Positions 1-10,382 of a stretch of 64,000 nucleotides of DNA are shown here, in pieces (positions within the stretch are counted from its first letter, which is position 1; each line of letters opens with the position of its first letter). Position numbers and translations under genes: made by a program. A model generated the notes under the pieces. That model was not told the DNA's origin and made no database searches. It saw nothing but the letters and a program-made list of their open reading frames with translations. This stretch comes from Clitoria ternatea (Eukaryota > Streptophyta > Magnoliopsida > Fabales > Fabaceae), in the NCBI GenBank assembly GCA_037962975.1, contig CM075670.1, positions 150,726,501 through 150,790,500 on the forward strand, read 5' to 3'.

Positions 1-677
1 GATGCAGGTTGCCATGGGATGAGTTTGGATTTCAATTAAAGCTTGGGTGAAGGTAAATAGTGGTAGAGGAAGTGCCTTGGCCGGCATCATTTACGAGTTC
101 TTATGTAATGAATGAATTAGTTATGAGAATGTAGATGATTTAGAGATCTTGAATTATGTATAAGACATTCCTTTGAATTTGTGGATGGTGAATGTATATG
201 TAGAAAGTAAGAGATGATTTAATATGTAATAGAAGGATTAAAAATTGAATGATGTTCATTGATGATTGAGATAGTCGGGAGTATATTCCCGAACGTATAT
301 AAAATTAGTTATATCTTAGGCATTGTATGCTTATGTAATTATGTAAAATGATGATGGTTGTCTATTAGGCTTATGATATGCCATTGCATGCTTTGCCGAG
401 CCTTTTCTCATATCGTCATATATGGGACTAGGCGTGTGCCCGGTATACATATTCTTCTGCTGTAAACTCCATTATTTTTGTATACCGTTATGGGCAATTT
501 ATCTATCGATCCAGCTTTAGGTTATATAATCTCACTCTTTGGTTTTCTGTGATTTGGGTCTTGATGTGATCATGGTGGTGTCTTGGAAATGTTTTCAAAC
601 GCGAAAAATTTACTCGTATTTTTATTAATTATGATGATCCCATCGGGATTCGAGTACAGAAAATTAGGGGTGTTATA
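1..677 (+). repeat. 5' LTR of LARD-1, 3'-terminal part
   Basis: This is the last 677 bases of the 5' LTR, colinear without indels with 7492-8168. It contains the GCCTTGGCCGGC box near base 77 and ends GGGGTGTTATA, followed by a 3-base spacer and the primer site. The differences from the 3' copy are mostly transitions, about 1.5% by eye, which suggests a fairly young insertion. Confidence 0.85.
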
Positions 678-680
678 ATC

Positions 681-692
681 TGGTATCAGAGC
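681..692 (+). other. Primer binding site, tRNA-iMet
   Basis: TGGTATCAGAGC lies three bases after the 5' LTR. It is the standard plant site complementary to the 3' end of initiator tRNA-Met and primes minus-strand DNA synthesis. The following bases contain small inverted repeats around GAGCA/TGCTC. Confidence 0.9.
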
Positions 693-2754
693 ATATTTTG
701 CTCTGAATTGGAGTTATTGGTTACTACCAGAGCATGGCTGCTCTGTGAGGATTTGATATTATGGATGATTGGAGCATGATTGCTCAATGGTGAGATACTT
801 ATGGTGATCTTTAGAGCGGGATGCTCATCATTGGAATATGGTTATTTTGTATAGAGTAAGAATGATAATTATATAGAGAATGATGATATGTTAAGGTATT
901 GATTGCCCTATGTAGAAATGTGAATGATTAGTTGACTAAGGATTATGAATTGATTATAAGGGCATTATTATTTATTGAGGAATTATGGTGAATCATCGAT
1001 GTTGAGTTGGAATTGATGTTCAATGAGGACTCTTTATGAGATTATGATTTAGAAGATACAATTAATGCTTATGAGAGTATATCCTTTATCATTGAGGTTG
1101 TATGATGCATTTGTGGAGCCTACTTGCTCATATTATAATCATGAATGAATTATAGGATTGAATATGAGTGAATGAATTTCCTTAATATGTGATTGATGTA
1201 TTTATTGTGTAAGACCAGCCAAGTTCCTTACCCTATTACCTTCAAATGACGAATATACTGTTATTGTGCATTGATGTTGATATATGAAATGCAAATTGAA
1301 TTGATGATGGATCCATGATTAAATATGATCATGGAAATGAAATATTAGAGTTGATGAATATGAAATATGAGATATGAATTGATATGATGATGATTTTATG
1401 CCATGTGTTGATCATGGATAGAAAATATTGAGAAATGAATTGACATGGTGGTAGACCATGGATTATGAAAACTTTGAAGTGAGTAATGAAATTAAATTGT
1501 TGATTAGGCCTCTTGTATGATTCATACTTATGGCTCTTAGCCGAGGCATGCTTGTTGAATGAAATGAAACTCACATGCTTGAGTTAATTGAATGAATGAT
1601 ATTGAAGAAATTCCCTAGTGTGGGTATTTTTGAATTTAAATGATTGGTTGTGCCATTTGTGAAGGATGGATTTGATATCCTTTGGCACAAGAACCCTATA
1701 TGTTATATGATTTAAGGGATTGTTATATCTCCCTAGATTGGGAGACTAAATATGTGGTATGTGATTAAATATGAAATTGAATGACATGTGTGATTATGAG
1801 TCGGTGAATAGAAATTCGATCATGTCATTACCCCCTATTTTATTTGAAGGGTGCTATATAGATGATAGAAACCACATAGTGATGTGATATAATGTGAGTT
1901 ATATGTTTAATTTATGAGCCTTAATTGTGATATGTAAGGAGAATGCCTAATGTGGAAGCTCATTATTCGATTATGTAGCCTATTTGATAAGAGTTTGGTG
2001 AATCTTATAAGGCTCGAATTGATTTATAGCCAACAAATATGTAAGTGAGACAAGAATTTTAGACTATTTGAGCATGAATTTGGATGGATGAAGCCTGAGG
2101 ACAAGGTATTTAATTTGTGATGATTGAAAATATATGATTGGTACACTGATTGATGGTGAGGTTAATTAAGATTTGATGATTGATATGGCATGATGGATGC
2201 CAAATTAGTTGTAGAATGACAATGAAGTATGAATATGTTAGCTGTGGACTGGTGAGGATTGTCACCGAGTCTTATATGGTCTGGTATTGTTTGAATATGT
2301 GTGACCAATATGAGCAATGAGAATACGAAGTACTGGTCTCGATATGGTCTTACATGCCATAGGTATTATGGCAGCATGCACTTATGCGCCGACTTTATGT
2401 GTTTGTGGTAACCACTACAGGATTGGGACGCCTTCCTGTATGTCGGATGCAGCAACACATAGGATGGGCAGGTGTAGGGATTGTAACTGCTTATGGTGAA
2501 TGTATTGAGCCTATCTGGTCATACCGAGTATGAACATGTGAGCTCTGTTGGGTGAGTTGTAATTGATGATACGTGACACATTTGATGTGGAAATTTTATA
2601 TTAAGAATGATGATATGATGATGAACATGACTGGATGGACTTTGGTAAGTCCAATGTTATTCTATGGTGTTGTTGAACCTTGTTGATGTGTGGCCTGAGG
2701 TATGGCCTTGTGACATGTATATCGATGCTGAATTTTGAGGACGAAATTCTTTTT

Positions 2755-2767
2755 AGGTGGGGTGGAT
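2755..2767 (+). other. Polypurine tract of LARD-1
   Basis: AGGTGGGGTGGA directly precedes the 3' LTR and would prime plus-strand synthesis. It is preceded by GAGGACGAAATTCTTTTT. Almost the same string stands before the 3' LTR of LARD-B and of the Tekay element in this window. Confidence 0.8.
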
Positions 2768-3104
2768 TGTAACACCCCAAATTTTATAAAAATGAATAAT
2801 TGATGGGAATAAATAATAAATAATTGTATATGAGTGGATTTGTGTCCCAAAAATATTGGAAGTGATTAAATTGGGATATTTGTAATTTATTGAGCATATG
2901 TGAGATAAAATTATGCCCGATTAGAATATGGGTGTCGGACCAAGTATCTCCGATTGAGATGCCGTTGGTCAGGGCTATTAAGAATATTATTGGGGATCCG
3001 AATCTATATTCGGAATAATTTTTGGATAATGTATTGAGCCCGAACTGTGAGCCTGTTTATTATAAAACGGTGAAATTTTAATATGAAGCAAAGATATTAA
3101 AACA

Positions 3105-3371
3105 TAAACCCTTCTTCCCCTCTTATGCTTCACGCTACTTCTTCTCCTCCTCCTTATTCTCTTTTCCTCATCTCTTCTTCTTCTTTCCTCTCCACCCTTC
3201 TCTTTGAGAAACCGAAGCCATGTGGAGCCTTCTTCTCCTCCACCATTTTCTTTTTCATGGGAGCTTGAAGGAGAAGCTTGTGGCTGGAATTCCTCTCCCC
3301 TCTTCTCCTCCATTTTCGTGTTCTCTCTCCCTCCATTGAAAGCTCAATGTTGGCTCTTGGGTGAGGTAAGT
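3105..3371 (+). promoter_or_regulatory. Pyrimidine-rich leader followed by a 5' splice-site consensus
   Basis: A CT-rich stretch of about 200 bases runs into TGAGGTAAGT (AG at 3364-3365, GTAAGT at 3366-3371). The same order occurs in the LTR at 11400-11660, in the minus-strand LTR fragment near 9715 and, with CAGGTAAG, in LARD-B near 30974. An upstream TTATAAAA-like stretch lies at about 3060. This could be a transcript leader with a splice donor, which is inference. Confidence 0.4.
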
Positions 3372-4734
3372 TCCTCACAATTCTTTATGAGTTTATGCCT
3401 TAGATTTTGGTTCTTGGTATTTGGGAGAGTGTTCATTTTATATGGGTTGTTGGGAGAAGCTTTAATTGAGGAAACCCTAAGGTGGGGTGTTGTCATTATG
3501 GCATTAATGGTGGGTTATTATAGGCGCATGGAGTTAATACTTGGATGAGTGGAAAATAAATGAGTATTTATGATGTTGTTGGGTTTTAGTGAAACCCTAA
3601 CTTTAATAATTAGGGAAAATGTGAAATATGAGTAGAATATAGGTTTAATGATATTGGAGAATGATATCAATGAAGAATGATGGCCATTTATGGTGAATAA
3701 TGAGCATTGGTAAATGTTGTTGGGTTGTGGATGGAAACCCTAGCCCTAAGAATTTGGGGAAATGGATATAATATGGCTTGAAAGGTTGAATAGAATGTCA
3801 ATAGGTGATATTTAATGATAAGTTGTTAATTATAATGAAGAACAATGATGAACATTGGAGATAACCCTCAATGGTAAAATAAATGGGATATGCATATTGG
3901 TTGGCGAATTGATAAGCCATGATTTGTGCCCTTAAAGTTTTATAACTAAAGATGGTTTAAGAGAAGCAAGGATGAATTATGTGAGCTTAAAATGATAATG
4001 AGGATATTTGAAGAGTTGAGGTGAATTGGGAATACATCGTGTAATGGATAAGGTGATGATGATGTTGTTGGGTTTAGTTAGCCTTTAAGCTCTAGAGGAT
4101 CTTGGCTTTGGGAAAGGAATTCCTGAAGCCTAACACAATTGCATAAGTTGACATTTACCAAGTCTAGGACTTGATGTTAAGTTTTATGATAAGCTAGCAA
4201 GTATTTAAAATTATGATGGTTATTAATTATGTGAATATACTTGCATATGGTATGTAGATCGTATTCCAGGTGATGCAATGGAGCATTCGGAGCATTGGAA
4301 TCGTTTTGGCTCTTCCCTCGAGGTAGGAGAGGAGTTAACATTCAAATTGCATGAGTAAATTTAAGAGTGATTTGATGTATGTGTTAAATACTCATGCTTG
4401 CCTTGCCCTGTGTATGTATTGAATTAATTGAATTAGCAAGTTGATGATTATTGAGGATGATGCGTGAGAATATATGGAATTATTATGGCAAGGTATGAAT
4501 ATATGTATATAAGATGATGATGAGTTTGAATTCAACTTGAATAATAAGTTTGGATGTAAATCTATAAGTATGAACAGGTGGTATATACCTTTTATAATGT
4601 GTAAGAATGTTTGATAGGTCTAAATTTGACTTATAATGAGAACTTCCGAGTGAGAGTGCTTGGAACGAGGTGTATATGCCTCACCTGTTGTATATGATGG
4701 TGTATAATTTCATATTTCCTGTAGGGATTCTGCA

Positions 4735-5990
4735 GAACTCGTTCAAGCGAGTGAGAATCTCGCCCGAGTGAGATTGTTATAGTATATGGGATTTGCTACT
4801 GGCCCGAATTCGCTCAGGCGAATGGCCATTTTGCCCAAGCGGGATTGTTAATAGAAGCAGGGGTAGCCACTGGACAAAATCCGCCTGAGCGGAGGATCTT
4901 GGGGATAGTTTTCGCCCAAGCGAGATGAGTGAACGGAGAATGGGTGAGATCTTGGACAAGTTCTGTCCGAATGGGAGTTTTGAAAACAATTTAAGTTGTG
5001 GTGAATTTCCGAGTGAAATTCCGAGTGACCTATGTCCGAATCATGACCTTCCGAGTGAGGAAGTGGACATAATTCGAGTAAGAAGGCTTTTGAGTGAGTG
5101 ACAATTTGGGTGGTGAGTCGGTTTCTGGAATGTTTTACCGAGTGGAACACCGTGTGAGTGAAGACTCGGATTTGGAATGAATTTACCAAGTGGAAGTCTG
5201 AGTGAGAGAGGACTCGGTCTGGACTGATTTTGCCGAGTGGAGGACCGAGTGAGTGATGGTCGGTCTTGGAATTAATTTGCCGAGTGAAAGACCACAAGAG
5301 AGAAGAGTCGGTTTTGAAATAATTCACCGAGTGAGGACCGATCAGGAGTTGAGTCGGTGTTGGGATAAAATGCCGAGTGAGGACCGATCAGGTAATGAGT
5401 CAGTTTTGGAGTAATTAGCCGAGTGATAGACTATGTGAGTGTGAGTCGGCCCTGGAATAATTTGGTTGAATGAAAAGTGGGTCAGTCTAGATTGTTATGC
5501 CAAGTGGGAAACTGAGTGTCAGATGACTCGGATCCGGATAAATTTTGCCGAGTGAAAACCGAATGAATGATGGGTCGGTTTTGGGGGGATTCTGTCAATA
5601 CAAACCCGAGTGTTGGGAAATTTGCTGAATGAGTGAGAATATGCTTGGCTCTGGGAGTTATTTGCTTAGGCGAGGAGGTTTCGCCCAAGTTAGTTATGGG
5701 TGATACTGGTACTGGCCGATTTCCGCTCAAGCGAATGGCCTTAGTTGTGATGCTCGCCCAAGCGAGTCAGTATGGAACTTGTTTCTGGACGATTTTCGCC
5801 CATGCTCGCTGGCTCCGCCCAAGCGAAGCTTGTATGTCTCGCTCAAGCGAGTCGGTTTTAGCTTGAGCGAAGCTCCCCCTGTTACTTCTTATTTCTTTTC
5901 GCTCTGCTCCCTTCTGTCTCGCCCATGTGTATTGTTTGGCACTCGCTCAAGCGAGTGGGGATTTCGCTTGAGCGAGTGACCCCCTGATGG
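4735..5990 (+). repeat. CCGAGTG array and CGCTCAAGCG palindrome clusters
   Basis: From about 5010 to 5600 a degenerate unit of roughly 50-60 bases alternates CCGAGTG with GTCGGT. The two words form inverted arms, for example ACTCGG...CCGAGT near 5210-5240 and GACCGA...TCGGTC near 5242-5266. On both sides (4740-4925 and 5640-5980) lie repeated near-palindromes such as CGCTCAAGCGAG, CGCCCAAGCGAG and CGCTTGAGCGAG. Confidence 0.75.
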
Positions 5991-6616
5991 AATTTTCCCT
6001 TCTTTTCTCTCGGTTCTGATTGTATTGGCCCTTCTTTTCTCGGTCCTGATGGCCTTAGGCCTTTTTCCCTTATATTATTTGATACTTGAGGGAATGTATA
6101 GATATATATATGTTTATGAAACAGTATGGTGGTGAGGAATAACAGTTAAGATATTGGGATGACTTGTGTATACCTATAATATGCATAATGTGAAATATGA
6201 ATCTTAACCACCAAGAATGATCATGAGAAAGCAATGTTAAGGGCTTGATGACGAGTTATGAGATGTATGTTCAAGAACATGATTGTGATGGGCATAAGTG
6301 TGATTGCCTTATGTGGAATGATGAATATGCCTCGAATATTTCTATGTATGGATTAATACTATGATTGGTTGCTATGCCTTTTGATATCCATGTGTGGATT
6401 ATTATGAATGATGTTGGGGCCAATGAGATGCCAATTATATGAATAATGTGGCTTACGGGGCTCAGTAAATGATTATGTATGATTATTGAAATGCCAAATT
6501 AAAATATACCCCTAATTGAGAGGGTGAGATATCCTTGTGAGGTTATTGGGCACATGCATTATTGCATTGTTGCATTCATGGCATAGCATGGCATTGACAT
6601 GTATTAATGTTGAATA

Positions 6617-7066
6617 TATCACCTTGCGGGGTGCCACGAAGGGTATATCCCGGAGTGAAGAGGACGTTGTCCTATTGCTGTTGAATTATTGTTGAATATA
6701 TCACCTTGAGGGGTGCCACAAAGGGTATATCCCGGAGTGAAGAGGACGTTGTCCTATTGTTATTGAATTATTATTAAAGAATCACCTTGCGGGGTGCCAC
6801 GAAGGGTATATCCCAGAGTGAAGACGATGTTATCGTAATTATTGTTGAATATATCACCTTGCGGGGTGCTACGAGGGGTGTATTCCCGAGTGATGATGGT
6901 ATTGTGATAATTATTATGAAGTGAATCACCTTGCGGGGTGCCACGAAGGGTATATCCCGGAGTGAAGAGGACGTTGTCCTATTGTTGTTGAATAAATCAC
7001 CTTGTGGGGTGCCACGAAGGGTGTATCCCTGAGTGATGATGATAATTTAAGTGATTGTGATTATTG
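6617..7066 (+). repeat. Six tandem 70-82 bp units, each with small hairpins
   Basis: Each unit starts TCACCTTGCGGGGTG and continues CCACGAAGGGTATATCCC. A full unit encodes three mini-hairpins: CACC-TTGCGG-GGTG, GGG-TATAT-CCC and AGGAC-GTT-GTCCT (first copy 6620-6673). In the third unit the last hairpin reads ACGAT-GTT-ATCGT (6824-6836), so both arms changed while pairing was kept. The fourth and sixth units have lost the third hairpin. The same module occurs once in each LARD-B LTR. Confidence 0.85.
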
Positions 7067-7456
7067 TTGAATTTGAAAATCGGATCCGTTGCATATGCAT
7101 TAGACAGTTGACATATGCATTAGCCTTAAGATCATGGCATTTGAGATGGGATGACCACGAGTGATGAGAAACCCCTTGCGAGGAGGTATTGAGCAAAGCC
7201 ATAATGAAATAATGATGATAATGATTATGAGTGCCCTTGTTGATAAGTGGCAAAGAGATTATGTATGTGATTGTGTATATGTTGTGCTTATTTATGATAT
7301 GAATTGCGATTCATGAGGCTTGTATGCCTATTATAATAATGAGATGATATATGAATGATAATTTGATGATTTGATAGCAAAGCACACAAGACGTTTGTAT
7401 GCATATACACATGATCACAATATATATATATATTATTCGTCATTTTGAATGTATAA

Positions 7457-7576
7457 CTCACTCTCCCATGTGGTCTCCTTTTAAGCATTGTGATGCAGGT
7501 TGCCATGGGATGAGTTCGGATTTCAATTAAAGCTTGGGTGAAGGTAAATAGTGGTAGAGGAAGTGCCTTGGCCGGC
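7457..7576 (+). promoter_or_regulatory. Conserved LTR module CTCACTC...GCCTTGGCCGGC
   Basis: CTCACTCTCCCATG is followed about 100 bases later by GTGCCTTGGCCGGCATC. Counterparts stand at 53987-54115 (outer LTR), 28668-28828 (LTR-C), 32160-32310 and 38276-38420 (LARD-B), and in weaker form on the minus strand at about 18250-18400 (Tekay). Conservation across families suggests a core LTR function such as transcript start or 3' end formation. Which one cannot be told here. Confidence 0.5.
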
Positions 7577-8171
7577 ATCATTTACGAGTTCTTATGTAAT
7601 GAATGAATTAGTTGTGAGAATGTAGATGATTTAGAGATCTTGAATTATGTATAAGACATTCCTTTGAATTTATGGATGGTGAATGTATATGTAGAAAGTA
7701 AGAGATGATTTAATATGTAATAGAAGGATTAAAAATTGAATGATGTTCATTGATGATTGAGATAGTCGGGAGTATATTCCCGAACGTATATAAAATTAGT
7801 TATATCTTAGGCATTGTATGCTTATGTAATTATGTAAAATGATGATGGTTGTCTATTAGGCTTATGATATGCCATTGCATGCTTTGCCGAGCCTTTTCTC
7901 ATATCGTCATATATGGGACTAGGCGTGTGCCCGGTATACATATTCTTCCGCTGTAAACTCCATTATTTTCGTATACCGTTATGGGCAATTTATCTATTGA
8001 TCCAGCTTTAGGTTATATAATCTCACTCTTTGGTTTTCTGTGATTTGGGTCTTGATGTGATCATGGTGGTGTCTTGGAAATGTTTTCAAACGTGAAAAAT
8101 TTACTCGTATTTTTATTAATTATGACGATCACATCGGGATTCGAGTACAGAAAATCAGGGGTGTTATATCT

Positions 8172-8310
8172 GGTCGCAATAAATTACAAATAGTTCCCAA
8201 AAATCTTAATTTATTTATTCCTGATATTTTGGAACATTAATTAACCCAACTATAATTATTTAATATTTATCTCCTTAATGAATCTTTTATTTTAAAATTT
8301 AGGGTGCTAC
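8172..8310 (-). repeat. Minus-strand head fragment of a LARD-1-type LTR
   Basis: Read on the minus strand this begins TGTAGCACCC and aligns over about 135 bases with the start of the LTR at 11046, sharing for example the stretch TAATTATTTAATATTTAT. It abuts the end of the LARD-1 LTR at 8168, so it is probably cut by that insertion. Confidence 0.65.
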
Positions 8311-10256
8311 AACTGGTACCAAACTGCTATCGCCCATATGTAGCACTAGTCACCTCGTGACTCATGGATTCATAACATGGCCTTACTTGCCAAAGTGCTA
8401 CGGGCCTCTCCTGAACACACATCGAGAGAGCCGTGCCCTTTCCGGACACCAAGATAACATGTTCATCACAGAGCTGCCCGTCCATAGGGCCTGCCACATA
8501 GGGTCCTCACCACCAATCCAAGGGCAGCTTCATGATTCCTAAAATCACTAGGGAACAACAACAATTTACTCGTGCACTGGGCCGCCCTCCCACTAGGCCT
8601 GCCTATTGGAACCCCTAACATTCCACATAGACAGTGAATGATATGCCATGGATGCAATGCAATGCAAATCAAATGCATTCTCACGCTATGCATCTTAAAT
8701 GCCACTCCACAATCACAATTCACCACCAACACTTAATGGAAATCCATATACTCATCACTCTCAACCATCACCAATATTTATTGGATTTCATTCACATAAC
8801 TAGTTAGTGGTAATCACAATTCATCAATTCACACATCATGGGATGTTCAATAACATTGCAATCAATACAATCATGGTTCCAAGCCATTAACAACAACTTT
8901 CATTAATCATGAGTCAATTCAACATCATAATCATCATCCCACAAATATAAGCCACATAACACCATTTACTCTAAATGCATCTCAATTAAGTAATCATTAA
9001 ATCATCCATCCAAGCCATTTTAGCATAACACAACCATATACACACACGTCACTAATTGAAGAAATCAAGCATTTAGAGATGTTACCCCCTCCTACCTCAA
9101 GAGAGGTAGAAATCAATGCGGTTCGATGGTCCCGCCTCATTGATGGGGTTGTTTTCTACATTATACCATATACCACTCAATCAATTTTTATTTTAAACTA
9201 CCAAAACTCAAGTGCTCATAATTATCTACTTGTTGCTTTATGCCATTTAAATTCCCAAACTTTATTCATTTCATTTAATTTACCACAACCACTATTGTTT
9301 GGTGCCTTCACTAATTATTATGCATCTTTAATGCCATACCCAATAATGGGCTCTTACATTAATGGTTCTCAATAACCACTATCAACCATTCATCATCATT
9401 AATGGTTATTACCTATCATAAATAACATTTCCCATCAATAATAAGTGCACATCACCTACATTTCATATTTCCCCTAATTTACAAAGCTAGGGTTTCATCA
9501 AAACCTAACAACCATAATTTATATTCATAATTTTCCATTATCTTCCATGTCATTTTCGTGTACCCATATATCCCCTCATAAAAACTCATATTAAAACACC
9601 CCACCTTAGGGTTTTCATCATAAATGGTTTCTTTCAATAATCCATACGTATTAAATCACTCACCCAACACCTAAAACCATAACCAAGGGTTCAAGCTTAA
9701 AGAAAATATGAAAAACTCACCTCAAGCAATGAAAAGAGTGAGCTTCCAAGAGAGGGTGAGGAGAGCACAAAAATTTGAAGAGAATGGGGAAGAGAGTTCC
9801 AAGCCACAAGCTTCCTCCAAGCTCCAATGAAAACAAAAAATAGAGGAGGAAGGGCACACCACCACTTTGTGGATTTTAGAAGAAGAAGAAGATGAGTGGG
9901 AAATGGAAGAGTGAAAAGGAAAAAAAGTGTTTGCAAGAGAGGGAGAGAGTCATGTAAATGAGAGAAGAGAAATGAGAGTTTAGTGTTTTAACTTAATCCC
10001 TCTTATTAAAACTTACCGTTTTACAGCAAACAGGATCTTTGTTCGGGCTCAATACTTTATCTAAAAATTATTCTGAATACATATTCAGACTCCCAATAAT
10101 ATTCTTAACAACCCTAACCAATAACACCTCAATTGGAGATACTTGGTCCGACATCTATATTTTAATCGGGTATAATTTCAAAGTATAAAGCCTCAATAAT
10201 TTATGAATAGCCCCCAAAAATCTTAATTCAATTATTCTCAATATTTTGAGACAAGT
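8311..10256 (-). repeat. Minus-strand LTR fragment of the LARD-1 superfamily
   Basis: The right end (9950-10256) is the reverse complement of the LTR head seen at 2830-3080 and 11120-11380, including the segment that reads GGTGTCGGACCAAGTATCTC elsewhere. Then follow the leader and splice-like site (ACTCACCT at 9715-9722) and a part matching 53090-53300 of the outer LTR. The first ~95 bases of the head are missing and the LTR 3' end is not seen. Open frames here, such as 9079-9375, are not supported as genes. Confidence 0.7.
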
Positions 10257-10382
10257 TTTGATCCACGAGATGACAGGCATAATGAGAGACCTTAACTGGT
10301 GGAATCCTTGAAGCTTGTCTAGGTCGGTCCCAATCCGGGCCAATTCATACGACTCAGTGCAATACTCGACCCGTACCTTGGA
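10257..10382. other. Unassigned junction sequence
   Basis: This short stretch lies between the minus-strand LTR fragment and the first readable Tat-lineage pol codons. It may belong to the Tat element upstream of its reverse transcriptase, but I see no motif that shows it. Confidence 0.3.

Larger units (their letters stand above)
678..2767 (+). other. Non-coding interior of LARD-1
   Basis: This 2.1-kb stretch has no reading frame longer than about 60 codons and no retroviral motif. Two segments match the interior of LARD-B: about 1605-1700 and about 2345-2500. The second contains the shared words CATGCCATAGGTATT and GGATGCAGCAA. In both elements the frames over these segments are open or closed differently, so the conservation is not at protein level. 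They may be RNA packaging, dimerisation or priming signals, which is inference. Confidence 0.75.
1..8168 (+). mobile_element. LARD-1: non-coding LTR retrotransposon with giant LTRs, 5' end cut by window
   Basis: Positions 1-677 repeat at 7492-8168 with the same length and about ten substitutions, so they are the same end of two LTRs. Between them lie a tRNA-iMet primer site just after the first copy, a non-coding interior and a purine-rich tract just before the second LTR. The complete LTR is about 5.4 kb and the interior 2.1 kb, and no gag or pol can be read. Giant LTRs with a non-coding interior are the definition of a LARD (large retrotransposon derivative). Such elements depend on proteins made by others. 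The upstream TSD lies outside the window. Confidence 0.85.
2768..8168 (+). repeat. 3' LTR of LARD-1 (5.4 kb)
   Basis: The LTR begins TGTAACACCCC and ends GGGGTGTTATA, an inverted terminal pair with one mismatch. In order it holds an AT-rich head, a pyrimidine-rich leader and GAGGTAAG (about 3100-3371), a long unremarkable AT-rich part, an array of CCGAGTG and GTCGG words (5010-5600), clusters of CGCTCAAGCG-like palindromes (4735-5990), six tandem hairpin units (6617-7066) and the CTCACTC...GCCTTGGCCGGC module (7457-7576). Short open frames in it, for example 3204-3548, have no recognisable domain and are not supported as genes. Confidence 0.85.

Noticed and set aside
681..692. tRNA gene at TGGTATCAGAGC sites
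   Set aside because: Only the short primer complement is present at each place; no cloverleaf or internal promoter boxes surround it.
2317..2499. 60-codon frame over the conserved LARD-1 interior module
   Set aside because: The matching LARD-B segment (35345-35500) has stops in the corresponding frame, so the conservation is better explained by a non-coding role.
3204..3548. 114-codon open frame in the LARD-1 LTR, with shorter frames at the equivalent places 11428-11652 and 9697-9936 (minus)
   Set aside because: The frames follow nucleotide homology of the pyrimidine-rich leader but differ in frame and composition between copies. No domain is visible and there is no sign of protein-level conservation.
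6617..7066. Regular repeats resembling a CRISPR array
   Set aside because: Units are 70-82 bp, follow one another directly, vary in length, have no unique spacers and lie inside a plant LTR without cas genes.
8163..8175. TCTGGT directly after the LARD-1 3' LTR as a second primer site, and GGTACCAAACTGC near 8314 as a decayed one
   Set aside because: The matches are six to eight bases only, and the flanking 8172-8310 aligns clearly as the reverse complement of an LTR head.
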